The translations under genes and the position numbers were made by a program. A stretch of 64,000 nucleotides of DNA, from the NCBI RefSeq assembly GCF_030581075.1, contig NZ_JAUQSW010000002.1, forward strand, positions 310,001 through 374,000, written 5' to 3'. Positions 24,931 through 33,077 of this stretch are shown piece by piece (the first letter of the stretch is position 1; each line of letters opens with the position of its first letter). Under the pieces are notes generated by a model. That model was given only the letters and a program-made list of their open reading frames with translations, did no database searches and had not been told where the DNA came from. This DNA is from Hymenobacter cheonanensis. Its GTDB lineage: Bacteria; Bacteroidota; Bacteroidia; Cytophagales; Hymenobacteraceae.

Positions 24931-25791
24931 ATGCCCGCCGCCCGCCGCGCCCTGCCCCTGCGCCTGCTCGATGCGCTGCTCTTCAGCAGCGGGTGGCTGG
25001 CCGCCGCCGCCGCCGCCCAAACGGCCGTGACCCTGCGCCTGTGGCCGGGGCTAGCCAGTGGCGCGGTAGGCCTGCACGTGGTGGTGCTGGTGTTTGCGGC
25101 CACGCTGCTCACCTACAACCTCGATGCGGCGCTGCCCTTCAAGTACCGGCAGCCGGCCGGCGCCTCGGGCCGCAAGGCCTGGCAGCAGCAGCACCGCCTG
25201 GCCCTGGCGGCGCTGGCCGGCGCGGCGGCGCTCTCGGGCGCCTACCTGCTGCTGGCCGATGGCTGGGTGCATTTTTTGCCGGTGCTGCTGCCGCTGGCGG
25301 CCCTGGCCATCGGCTACTCGTGGCCGGTGCTGCCGTGGCGGGGGCGCTGGCGGGCCATCCGCGAGGTGCCGCTACTGAAGGTTTTTTTGATTGCCGGGGT
25401 GTGGACGGCCGTAACGGTGGGCCTGCCCGCGCTGGCGCTGCGCCAGCCGCTGGCCTCGGTAGTGGGGCTGGCGGGCCAGCGGTTTTGCCTGGTCACGGCC
25501 CTGGCCATTGTGTTTGATATTCGGGATTATAGCCGCGACCGGGCCGTGGGCCTGCGCACGTTTCCGGTGCTGCTGGGCGTGGGCGGGGCCAAGGCCGTGT
25601 CGCTGGCGTTTCTGGCCGGGGCGCTGGCGCTGGGGCTAGCCCGCACTGCGCCGCCGCTGGCCGTGCTGCTGCCCACGGGCCTAGCCGCCGCCGTGGTGCT
25701 GGCCGCCCAGGAAACGCGGGGCGACTATTTCTTCGCCCTGCTCACCGATGGCGTGCTGCTGCTGCCGGCAGTGGCTTATCTACTGGTGTAG
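24931..25791 (+). CDS. UbiA-like prenyltransferase family protein
   Basis: A 286-residue inner-membrane protein with about eight helices. The second Asp-rich motif of the UbiA family is present as VFDIRDYSRDRAVGLRTFPV. The first motif, normally NDxxDxxxD, is reduced to TYNLDAALPFKYR. UbiA enzymes transfer a prenyl diphosphate chain onto an aromatic or other acceptor. With the first motif degenerate, activity is uncertain. No quinone or heme A synthesis gene is adjacent. It could be one of the UbiA-like proteins of unknown function common in Bacteroidota. Confidence 0.75.
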   Translation: MPAARRALPLRLLDALLFSSGWLAAAAAAQTAVTLRLWPGLASGAVGLHVVVLVFAATLLTYNLDAALPFKYRQPAGASGRKAWQQQHRLALAALAGAAALSGAYLLLADGWVHFLPVLLPLAALAIGYSWPVLPWRGRWRAIREVPLLKVFLIAGVWTAVTVGLPALALRQPLASVVGLAGQRFCLVTALAIVFDIRDYSRDRAVGLRTFPVLLGVGGAKAVSLAFLAGALALGLARTAPPLAVLLPTGLAAAVVLAAQETRGDYFFALLTDGVLLLPAVAYLLV

Positions 25792-26092
25792 CAGCGGTTT
25801 GGGTTGGGCCGCCGGTTATCGATGGCTATCGATGGCGCAGGGCGCTGCCCTGTGCCGACTACTTTGCCAGCCGCCGGCGCCGGCACGCGCCGGGCGAGTT
25901 CTCTCCACAAGCAGCCTGCCGCCCTTACTTTTTTGCATTACTCCGGCAGTAGCTATTGGCAAATTTCAGTTAGCAAACCGCGTTTTTGAGTATGCCAGGC
26001 CGGCCGGGGCCCAAAATACCCGCAGCAATGGCAACCGTAGCCGGCCAAATGGAGTAGCCCCCTAGCGCCCACGCCACCAAGCCAGTTAGCCT
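25792..26092. other. Gene-free stretch of about 300 bases
   Basis: It contains a 10-bp tandem duplication (TATCGATGGC at 25817-25826 and 25827-25836), a GC hairpin at about 25837-25853 (GCAGGGC-GCT-GCCCTG) that may end the UbiA-like transcript, and an AT-richer part from 25920 on with a near -7 box (TACTTTTTTG). I see no RNA gene or coding frame. Confidence 0.5.
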
Positions 26093-27373
26093 ATGCACTG
26101 CTCTACTTTTCTGCGCCCCTGGCTGCTCACTGGCGGGCTTGTGCTAGGCCTGCTGGCCGGCAGCCAAACCGCCCGCGCCCAGGGCCAGCAGCCCGGCACG
26201 CCGCCCGTGCCCGCCATGCCCGAAATTGCACTCGACAGTGTGCGGGCCGTGCCCCAGGCGCTCGATATTGCCGGCTGGCTGCTGCTCGACAAAGACATTC
26301 AGCTGGAGCTGGGCGGGGCGGTGCAAAACCTCTACAACTTCAAGTTTGACCGGGCCGATAAGCAGTTCCATTCCTTGCAGCGGCGCTATCCCAAGCACCC
26401 GATGGCTTACTTTCTGCTAGGCCTGAGCACGTGGTGGAAGATGATGCCCACCAACGTGACGGACACCCGCTACGACAAGCCCTTTCTGGCCTACCTCGAC
26501 ACGGCCCAGACCCGCGCCGAGGCGCTCTACAAAGCTGATAACCACAACTACGAGGCCTGCTTTTTCTTATCGGCGGCCTATGGCATGGAGGCCCGCCTGC
26601 ACGCCGAGCGCCACAACTGGCGCAAGGCCACGGTGGCGAGCCGCCGCGCCCTCGTTTACTTCGAGAAAAGCCAGGAAGCCAACGGCTTAAGCTCGGAATT
26701 TTTGTTTGGAGCCGGCCTCTTCAACTACTACGCCGTGTGGATAGGCGAAGAATACAAGTGGTTGCGGCCGGTGCTGTTTTTCTTCCCGAAGGGCGACCGC
26801 GAGCGCGGCTTGGCCCAGCTGCGCCAGGTGGGCAAAACGGCCTTTTACACCGGCACCGAGGCCAATTTTTTCTTGGTTACCATCCTCAACAGCGACCGCG
26901 AGAAGAAGGCCGCCGAGGCCTACCCGCTGGCTCAGCAGCTCGCCACGCAGTTTCCCGACAACTCGCGCTTTCAGCTCGACTATGCCAAGCTGGCTTTCAA
27001 GCTCGGCAAGTTTGAGGAGAGCGAGGCGGCCAGCCGCGAGGTGCTGCGCAAGTATGCCGCCGGGCAGGTGGGCTACGACGCCTACTCGGGCCGGGCCGCC
27101 ACCTACATCATGGGCTACCTGATGCAGTACAAATACCACGACCGCCCCCAGGCCAAAGACTACTACCAGCGCTGCATGGCCTACTCCGAGCAGGCCGGCA
27201 TGGCCAGGCAGGGCTACTACATTTTTGCCGAAACCGGGCTGGCCCGCCTCGCCCTCAATGAGAGCGACCCCGCCACGGCGCGCCGCTACTACCGCGCCGT
27301 GCTCGAGCACAGCGATAACGGCGAAGACGCCTACCTGGAAGCCCGCGACTGGCTGCGCAAACACCCGCAGTAG
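26093..27373 (+). CDS. Exported tetratricopeptide-repeat protein
   Basis: A 426-residue protein with a signal peptide (MHCSTFLRPWLLTGGLVLGL, ending near ARAQ). The body is helical with TPR-like pairs: FDRADKQFHSLQRRYPKHPM, LDTAQTRAEALYKADNHNYE, AEAYPLAQQLATQFPDNSRF, FEESEAASREVLRKYA and ATARRYYRAVLEHSDNGED. TPR arrays mediate protein binding; the partner is unknown. It ends 60 bases before the convergent NAD(P)HX repair gene, with a clear terminator between. Confidence 0.82.
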   Translation: MHCSTFLRPWLLTGGLVLGLLAGSQTARAQGQQPGTPPVPAMPEIALDSVRAVPQALDIAGWLLLDKDIQLELGGAVQNLYNFKFDRADKQFHSLQRRYPKHPMAYFLLGLSTWWKMMPTNVTDTRYDKPFLAYLDTAQTRAEALYKADNHNYEACFFLSAAYGMEARLHAERHNWRKATVASRRALVYFEKSQEANGLSSEFLFGAGLFNYYAVWIGEEYKWLRPVLFFFPKGDRERGLAQLRQVGKTAFYTGTEANFFLVTILNSDREKKAAEAYPLAQQLATQFPDNSRFQLDYAKLAFKLGKFEESEAASREVLRKYAAGQVGYDAYSGRAATYIMGYLMQYKYHDRPQAKDYYQRCMAYSEQAGMARQGYYIFAETGLARLALNESDPATARRYYRAVLEHSDNGEDAYLEARDWLRKHPQ

Positions 27374-27382
27374 AGACAGTTG

Positions 27383-27430
27383 AAAGTGCAGCGTTAAAAA
27401 GAATGAGCCTGCTTTTAACGCTGCACCTTT
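27383..27430. terminator. Bidirectional rho-independent terminator
   Basis: AAAGTGCAGCGTTAAAA (27383-27399) pairs with TTTTAACGCTGCACCTT (27413-27429) with one mismatch around a 13-base loop. It lies between the convergent TPR and nnr genes, with A and T runs at the ends of the stem. Confidence 0.75.
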
Positions 27431-27432
27431 AC

Positions 27433-28977
27433 TTAAGCAGTAAGCGCCGCCAGCGCCGGCCCAAGGTGCTGCACCAGGTCGCCGGCCACCAGCCCGGCTT
27501 CGCCGGTTTCGGCGGCGGCCAGGTCGCCGGCCAGGCCGTGGGCCAGCACCGCCAGGCGGGCGGCCAGCAGGGCAGCGAGGCGCTGGTCGGCGCGCAGGGC
27601 CAGCACCAGGCCCGTGAGCACGTCGCCGCTGCCGCCGGTGCCCATGCCGGGGTTGCCGGTGCTGTTGAAATACACCTGGCCATCGGGCGCGCCCACGGCC
27701 GTGTAGGCGCCTTTCAGAATGACCACACACTTGTGCTTTTGGGTGAACTCGCGCAATAGCTCCAGCCGGTGGTAGTCATCGCGGGCCTTTTCGGTGAGGC
27801 GCGTAAACTCGCCGATGTGGGGCGTAAGTACCGTGTTTTCAGGCAGTAAGGCGAGCAGCTCGCGGTGCTCGCCGAGCAGGTTGAGCGCATCGGCGTCGAT
27901 GACGAGCGGCACCCTGGCCTCGCGCAGCAGCTTTTCGAGCACGGCGCGGCTAGCCCCGGCCTGGCCCAGGCCGGGGCCGATGCCCACCGCCTGGTAGGAT
28001 TTCAACTCCGGCAACTCGCTAATGAAATCAGCCTGCGCATCGGGCAGGCACATGGCTTCGGGCCGCGTGGTCTGAATAATGTCGTAGCCGCAGCCCGGCA
28101 CCGCCACCGTGAGCAACCCCACGCCGCCGCGCAGGCAGGCCCCGCCAGCCAGCACGGCCGCGCCCACTTTGCCCCGGCTGCCCGCCAGCAGCAGCGCGTG
28201 GCCGAAGGTGTTTTTATAGGCAAACTTGCCGCGCTTGGGCAGGGTCACATCGGGCTGCCGGGCAGCCAGCGCGGCATCGAAGCCGCCGGCGCCCGGCAGC
28301 CGCGTGAAGTGCCAGGGCGTGTCGGCCTGCCCAATAAAATCGGGGCTCAGGCCAATGTCTACCACGTGCCATTCGCCCACGTAGTCCGCATTTTGCGGCA
28401 GCAAAAAGGCCAGCTTGGGCAGCCCGAAGCTGATGGTGTGGCTAGCCCGCACCACGGGCGCCTGGGGGTTGGGCTGGGGTGCATCGGCCAGCAGGCCGCT
28501 GGGCAGGTCGATGGCCACCACGCGGGCGTGGCGGTCATTCAGGTGCCGCACCACGGCGGCGGCCACGCCATCGAGCGGGCGGCTGAGGCCGGTGCCAAAC
28601 AGGGCATCCACGACCAAAGTGCCGGGCTGAATATCAGGCAGCTGCTCAGCGCTTAGCTCTTGAATAGCAATGACTTTGGGCAGCACGTGGTGGTTGTACT
28701 CGTAGTCGTCGGAGTACTTGGCGGCCGGCAGCAGGCCTAGCCGCACGGCGTAGCCGGCCAGGTACAGCAGGCGGGCCAGGGCCAGGCCATCGCCGCCGTT
28801 GTTGCCGGGGCCGCACAGCAGCAGAATTTCGCCCGCCTCGGCCGGGGTGTAGTGCTGGTAGAGCCAGCCGGCCAGGGCAATGGCGGCGCGCTCCATGAGG
28901 GCCGTGGAAGTGGTGCGCTGCTCGCGGATGGTGGCCTGGTCGAGCGCGCGGATTTGAACGGCGGAAAGGAGTTTCAT
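27433..28977 (-). CDS. nnr: Bifunctional NAD(P)HX epimerase / dehydratase
   Basis: A 514-residue cytosolic repair enzyme. The N-terminal YjeF_N domain (residues about 1-215) epimerises damaged NAD(P)HX and includes LLCGPGNNGGDGLALARLL. The C-terminal ribokinase-like domain (about 235-510) dehydrates the S form with ADP or ATP; its signature GTGGSGDVLTGL is near residue 440, and KRGKFAYKNTFGHALLLAGS opens it. The two domains are fused as in most bacteria. It is divergent from an alpha/beta hydrolase gene that starts 45 bases away. Confidence 0.93.
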   Translation of the reverse strand: MKLLSAVQIRALDQATIREQRTTSTALMERAAIALAGWLYQHYTPAEAGEILLLCGPGNNGGDGLALARLLYLAGYAVRLGLLPAAKYSDDYEYNHHVLPKVIAIQELSAEQLPDIQPGTLVVDALFGTGLSRPLDGVAAAVVRHLNDRHARVVAIDLPSGLLADAPQPNPQAPVVRASHTISFGLPKLAFLLPQNADYVGEWHVVDIGLSPDFIGQADTPWHFTRLPGAGGFDAALAARQPDVTLPKRGKFAYKNTFGHALLLAGSRGKVGAAVLAGGACLRGGVGLLTVAVPGCGYDIIQTTRPEAMCLPDAQADFISELPELKSYQAVGIGPGLGQAGASRAVLEKLLREARVPLVIDADALNLLGEHRELLALLPENTVLTPHIGEFTRLTEKARDDYHRLELLREFTQKHKCVVILKGAYTAVGAPDGQVYFNSTGNPGMGTGGSGDVLTGLVLALRADQRLAALLAARLAVLAHGLAGDLAAAETGEAGLVAGDLVQHLGPALAALTA

Positions 28978-29011
28978 AGGGTGTTTTTTACGCAGGAAGC
29001 GGCCCGCGGGC

Positions 29012-29019
29012 TACTTTCG
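29012..29019 (+). promoter_or_regulatory. -7-like promoter box TACTTTCG next to the start codon
   Basis: One mismatch to TAnnTTTG, only three bases before ATG 29023. If used, the transcript would have no leader, or translation would start from a later codon. Confidence 0.4.
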
Positions 29020-29022
29020 GCC

Positions 29023-29562
29023 ATGCAAAGAACCGTTCGCTTTTTCATTGTGCCCGGCCTGGGCAGCTCGGGCCCCGCCCACTGGCAAACCTATTTCGAG
29101 CGCCAGAACCCGGATTTTACCCGCATTCAGCAGCGCGAGTGGGATGCCCCCGACCGCGCCGAGTGGGTCGAAACCATCGAGCAGGCCCTGGCCGGCGAAG
29201 ATTTGGCCAACGTGGTGCTCATCGCCCACAGCCTGGGCTGCGTAACGGTGGCGCACTGGGCCAATACCTACGGCCACCGCATCAAAGGCGCGCTGCTGGT
29301 GGCGCCCAGCGACGTGGAAACGGCCCACTACGCCGAGTTTCCGACCACCGGCTTCGGGCCGATGCCGTTGCAGCGGCTGCCTTTCCCGAGCAAAGTAGTA
29401 ACGAGCACTACCGACCAGTGGGTGACGCCGGAGCGCGCCCAGCAGTTTGCCGAGGCCTGGGGCAGTGCGCTGGTGGCCATTGGCGATGCCGGCCACATCA
29501 ATGCCGCCAGCGGCCACGGCGAATGGCCTGAGGGTCAGGCGCTGCTGCAAGAGTGGGCCTAG
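29023..29562 (+). CDS. RBBP9/YdeN-family serine hydrolase
   Basis: A 179-residue cytosolic alpha/beta hydrolase. It opens with FFIVPGLGSSGPAHWQTYFE, which is diagnostic of the RBBP9/YdeN family. The nucleophile elbow is AHSLGCV, and the catalytic His is in GDAGHINAASGHGEWP. Natural substrates of bacterial members are unknown; esterase activity is inferred. ATG 29023 is chosen because the N-terminal strand follows directly; an upstream extension overlaps the nnr coding region. The msrB gene follows 61 bases later. Confidence 0.87.
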   Translation: MQRTVRFFIVPGLGSSGPAHWQTYFERQNPDFTRIQQREWDAPDRAEWVETIEQALAGEDLANVVLIAHSLGCVTVAHWANTYGHRIKGALLVAPSDVETAHYAEFPTTGFGPMPLQRLPFPSKVVTSTTDQWVTPERAQQFAEAWGSALVAIGDAGHINAASGHGEWPEGQALLQEWA

Positions 29563-29623
29563 CAGTTGAACCCTCCGGGGTGGCATACGTTTTACTACTA
29601 CCAAACCCCCAGCAACCGATTTT

Positions 29624-30085
29624 ATGCAAACTTGGAACGACGTTATCCGCCTGGCCAACCACGGCGCCCCTACCCCGCCCCGCCGCGTGGAGAAAACCCC
29701 CGCCGAGTGGCGCGCCCAGCTCACGCCCGAGCAGTACCACGTAACGCGCGAGCACGGCACCGAGCGTGCCTTTACCGGCGAGTATTGCGAGGCCCACGAG
29801 GCCGGCCTCTACGCCTGCGTGTGCTGCGGCACCCCGCTCTACGACTCGCGCACCAAGTTTGAGAGCGGCACCGGCTGGCCCAGCTTTACGCAGCCCGTGG
29901 ATGAGGCCGCCATCAAGTACAAGAAAGACACCAGCTACGGCATGACCCGCGTGGAAGTGCTCTGCAACGTGTGCGATGCCCACCAGGGCCACGTATTCCC
30001 CGATGGCCCGCCGCCCAGCGGCCTGCGCCTGTGCATCAACTCGGCCAGCATCAAGCTGGTAACGACTAAAGAGCCGGCCGCTTAG
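29624..30085 (+). CDS. msrB: Peptide-methionine (R)-S-oxide reductase
   Basis: A 153-residue cytosolic enzyme that reduces methionine-R-sulfoxide in proteins using thioredoxin. The zinc site is formed by Cys65/Cys68 (CVCC) and Cys114/Cys117 (CNVC), and the catalytic Cys137 is in [23 protein letters not shown] is the family signature. The resolving Cys seen in some MsrB forms is not obvious. No msrA is adjacent. No signal peptide is present, so the enzyme is cytoplasmic. Confidence 0.95.
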   Translation: MQTWNDVIRLANHGAPTPPRRVEKTPAEWRAQLTPEQYHVTREHGTERAFTGEYCEAHEAGLYACVCCGTPLYDSRTKFESGTGWPSFTQPVDEAAIKYKKDTSYGMTRVEVLCNVCDAHQGHVFPDGPPPSGLRLCINSASIKLVTTKEPAA

Positions 30086-30149
30086 TATATTCAAACAAAG
30101 TAGTAGTTTAGGCGCAGATTGGCCCCAATGGCCAGTCGGCGCCTTTTCT

Positions 30150-32042
30150 ATGCCCGGCATGACCCACGAGGCCTTCGCGGCCAAGCTCACCGACCTGCTG
30201 CCCAAAGCCCAGGCCAACCCCACTGCCTACCGCCGCCGCGTGCAGGCCTGGGTGTGGCTGGGCTACGGCTTCATTGCGCTGCTGCTGCTAGGGTCTTTTG
30301 CGCTGCTGGGCGGCCTGCTGTGGGCGGTGGTAGCCGTGGGCGTAGCGGGCATTATTTTCAAGCTGCTGATACCAGTAGTGTACTTTGTGTGGACGCTGCT
30401 GCGCTCGCTGTGGGTGAAATTTGACCCGCCGGCCGGCCGCGAGCTGAGCCGCGCCGAGGCTGCCCCGCTGCACGACCTGCTGCGCGCGCAAACCCGCGCC
30501 CTGCGCGCCCCGGCCGTGCACCGCGTCATCCTGACTACCGATTTCAACGCCGCGGCCATGCAGCTGCCGCGGCTGGGCCTGCTGGGCTGGCCGCGCAACT
30601 ACGTGCTGGTAGGCCTGCCACTGCTGCAAACCCTGACGCCGGAGCAGGCGGCCGCCGTGGTGGCCCACGAGCTAGGGCACCTGCGCGGTGGCCACGGCCG
30701 GTTTGCGGCGCTCACGTACCGCGTCAATCAGTCGTGGGCGCAGCTGGTGGGCAATCTGGAGCAGTCGGGGCGCCGCAGCATCGTGCGGGGCTTCACCGAG
30801 TGGTACGTGCCGCGCTTCAATGCCTGGTCGCACCCGCTGCGGCGCACGGCCGAGTTTGAGGCCGACGCGGCGGCGGCCCGCATCACGAGCCCCGCTGCGC
30901 TGGCCGGGGCGCTGTGCGCCATTGAGGTGCGCGAGCCGGCGCTCGACCAGCTGTACTGGACGCCCCTCAACAAGTCGCTGGCCGTGGAGCCTGCCCCGCC
31001 CGCCGACCCCATCAGCCGGCTGCTGGCGGTGGCCCGCACCGCTAGCCTGCCCGCCGAGGAAGAAAGCGCCCTGCTGCGCCGCGCCGCCGAGGCCGACCCC
31101 GACCCGTTTGACACGCACCCCACGCTGGGCGAGCGCCTGGCCGCGCTGGGCCAGCCCGTGGCGGCTCCCGCCCCACCCGCCACCACGGCCGCCGAAGCCT
31201 GGCTGGGCGCCAGCCTGCCGGCCCTGGCTCAGGAGCTGGACACGAAGTGGCGCCAGGAGCGCGCCTCCTTCTGGCGCGAGCGCCACGCCGTGCTGCGCGA
31301 CCAGCTTAGCAGCCTGAATAAGCTGAACGAGCAGCTAGCCGGTGGCACCGCCCTGGCCGAAGCCGATGCCTGGACCCACGCCGACCTCACCGAAGACCAC
31401 GTGAGCGAGGCCGAGTCGTTGCCGCTGTACCGGGCGTTGTTCGACTCGGCCAAGTACGGTGCGCCGGCCCGCTTCGCGGTTGGCCGCATTTTGGCTAGCC
31501 AGGATGACCCCGCCGGCCTGCCCCTACTGGAAGAAGCCATGCGCAGCAATCCTGATTTTGTGGGGCCCGGGCTAGCCATTCAGCAGGGCTACCACCAGCG
31601 CCAGGGCGACCGCGACGCGGCCCGGCAGCTGGCGAGCCGGCAGTACCACCACGCCGACTTCACCGACCTGGTAGCGGCTGAGCGCCAAGGCTGTACCCAA
31701 CAAGATGTTTTGCTGGCGCACGGCCTCTCCGACGAGGAGCTAGCCCCCGTGCTCGCCGTGCTGGCCGACCCCGCCAACCGCGTGGGCCGGGCGTGGCTCA
31801 TGCGCAAGCAGCTCACCCACCTGGCCGCCGAGAAGCCCTATTTCATCCTGGTGCTGCGGGCCGATAAAGGCAAGGGCCTCAACACCGACGAGGAAGTGGC
31901 CAACTGGGCTAGCCTCTTGACGCCCAAGATAGTACTACCCAGCTCGGGCCTGGCAGTGCCCATTATCAACGAGTTTATGTGGGTGGGCAAAAAGGCACTG
32001 GCGCTGGCCGGAAGCGAAATTTACCACCGCCAGCTGAGCTAA
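30150..32042 (+). CDS. M48-family membrane metallopeptidase with long C-terminal region
   Basis: A 630-residue protein with two adjacent membrane segments near residues 33-80. The zinc motif HELGH (about 172-176) sits in AAAVVAHELGHLRGGHGRF, and the third ligand is the Glu in AEFEADAAAARITS. The family includes HtpX- and Ste24-like enzymes that cut membrane or misfolded proteins. The C-terminal 300 residues are unusual in length: HAVLRDQLSSLNKLNEQLAG, then LPLYRALFDSAKYGAPARFA and LLEEAMRSNPDFVGPGLAIQ, which resemble TPR-like helical pairs. ATG 30159 (MTHEAFAAKL) is an alternative start. Confidence 0.85.
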   Translation: MPGMTHEAFAAKLTDLLPKAQANPTAYRRRVQAWVWLGYGFIALLLLGSFALLGGLLWAVVAVGVAGIIFKLLIPVVYFVWTLLRSLWVKFDPPAGRELSRAEAAPLHDLLRAQTRALRAPAVHRVILTTDFNAAAMQLPRLGLLGWPRNYVLVGLPLLQTLTPEQAAAVVAHELGHLRGGHGRFAALTYRVNQSWAQLVGNLEQSGRRSIVRGFTEWYVPRFNAWSHPLRRTAEFEADAAAARITSPAALAGALCAIEVREPALDQLYWTPLNKSLAVEPAPPADPISRLLAVARTASLPAEEESALLRRAAEADPDPFDTHPTLGERLAALGQPVAAPAPPATTAAEAWLGASLPALAQELDTKWRQERASFWRERHAVLRDQLSSLNKLNEQLAGGTALAEADAWTHADLTEDHVSEAESLPLYRALFDSAKYGAPARFAVGRILASQDDPAGLPLLEEAMRSNPDFVGPGLAIQQGYHQRQGDRDAARQLASRQYHHADFTDLVAAERQGCTQQDVLLAHGLSDEELAPVLAVLADPANRVGRAWLMRKQLTHLAAEKPYFILVLRADKGKGLNTDEEVANWASLLTPKIVLPSSGLAVPIINEFMWVGKKALALAGSEIYHRQLS

Positions 32043-32101
32043 TTTCGCGGCCCGCCTGTTGGGGCTCTTACCGTAGCTTCTACCCCCTAGCCCACCCTTT
32101 T

Positions 32102-32998
32102 ATGTCCTTGCTCTTCACCGATTTTGCTTCCTGGCAGGCCCATTGCGCCGCTACCGGCGAGCCCCTCTTCCAGCCCGTGCTGGCCTACGAGATTGAGCAG
32201 AAAGGCGCCACCGAAGAAGCCATCTGGCCCACCTTGCAGCGGGCCTACGATGTGATGCGCGACGCCGTGCACGAGGGCCAGACCGGCAACATGACCTCGC
32301 GCTCGGGCATGATAAACAACGGGGCCAAGAAGATTGCCGCCTCGCCCGTTACGGTGCTCTCGCCCGAGTTTAAGCAGCTCATTGTGAGCGCGCTAGGGGC
32401 CAAGGAGGTAAACTCGTGCATGGGCCGCGTGGTGGCCGCGCCCACAGCCGGCGCCTCGGGTATTTTGCCCGGCGTGCTCACCACCATTCAAAAGCTGCAC
32501 CACCTCGACGACCGTAAAATATTGGAAGGCTTGCTGGTGGCGGCGGGCATCGCGCTCATTATCGAGCAAAACGCCTCGCTGGCCGGCGCCGTGGGCGGCT
32601 GCCAGGCCGAAACCGGCTCGGCGGCCGCCATGGGCGCCGGCGCCATTGTGTACTGCCTGGGCGGCTCGGTAGAGGAAACATTTGCCGCCGTGGCCATTAC
32701 CATTCAGTGTATGCTCGGGCTGGTGTGCGACCCCGTGGCGGGGCTCGTAGAAGTGCCCTGCGTGGTGCGCAACGCCTCGGCGGCGGCCATCGCGTTCTCG
32801 TCGGCCCAGATTGCCATCGCGGGCGTCGACCCGGTTATTCCCGTCGACCAGTGCGTGGCGGCCCTCGGCGAGGTGGGCCAGAGCATGGAAACCCGCTACA
32901 AGGAAACCGCCCTCGGCGGCCTGGCCAACACTAAGCGGGGCCGCGAGATTGAGAAACTGGTGCTGGTGCAGGACGTGAATATTCTGCCCGACGAATAG
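32102..32998 (+). CDS. sdaAA: L-serine ammonia-lyase, iron-sulfur type, alpha domain
   Basis: A 298-residue enzyme subunit that deaminates L-serine to pyruvate with a [4Fe-4S] cluster. The conserved Cys residues lie in VNSCMGRVVAAPTAGASG, GAVGGCQAETGSA and GLVCDPVAGLVEVPCVVRNA, and GNMTSRSGMINNGA is a further family block. Only the alpha domain is encoded; the beta (substrate/allosteric) domain is neither fused nor adjacent, as in two-subunit enzymes whose genes are separated. The start is ATG 32102; the in-frame extension to 31979 lies inside the M48 gene. A strong terminator follows. Confidence 0.93.
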   Translation: MSLLFTDFASWQAHCAATGEPLFQPVLAYEIEQKGATEEAIWPTLQRAYDVMRDAVHEGQTGNMTSRSGMINNGAKKIAASPVTVLSPEFKQLIVSALGAKEVNSCMGRVVAAPTAGASGILPGVLTTIQKLHHLDDRKILEGLLVAAGIALIIEQNASLAGAVGGCQAETGSAAAMGAGAIVYCLGGSVEETFAAVAITIQCMLGLVCDPVAGLVEVPCVVRNASAAAIAFSSAQIAIAGVDPVIPVDQCVAALGEVGQSMETRYKETALGGLANTKRGREIEKLVLVQDVNILPDE

Positions 32999-33023
32999 AA
33001 AGCGAATGTTGTTTTTATACACC

Positions 33024-33058
33024 AAAAGCGCTCTCGGCCAGTGGCCGGGAGCGCTTTT
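33024..33058. terminator. Bidirectional rho-independent terminator
   Basis: AAAAGCGCTC-TCGGCC pairs with GGCCG-GGAGCGCTTTT around a two- to three-base loop, flanked by A and T runs. It lies between the convergent serine dehydratase and T9SS-protein genes. Confidence 0.85.
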
Positions 33059-33077
33059 TAGTTGGTGCAGTCAGGGC

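Noticed and set aside
25792..26092. Riboswitch upstream of the TPR gene
   Set aside because: No known aptamer consensus could be recognised, only a small tandem duplication and a GC hairpin.
26687..27730. Minus-strand open frame across the end of the TPR gene
   Set aside because: It overlaps both the TPR gene and nnr on the wrong strand or frame and would read through a terminator.
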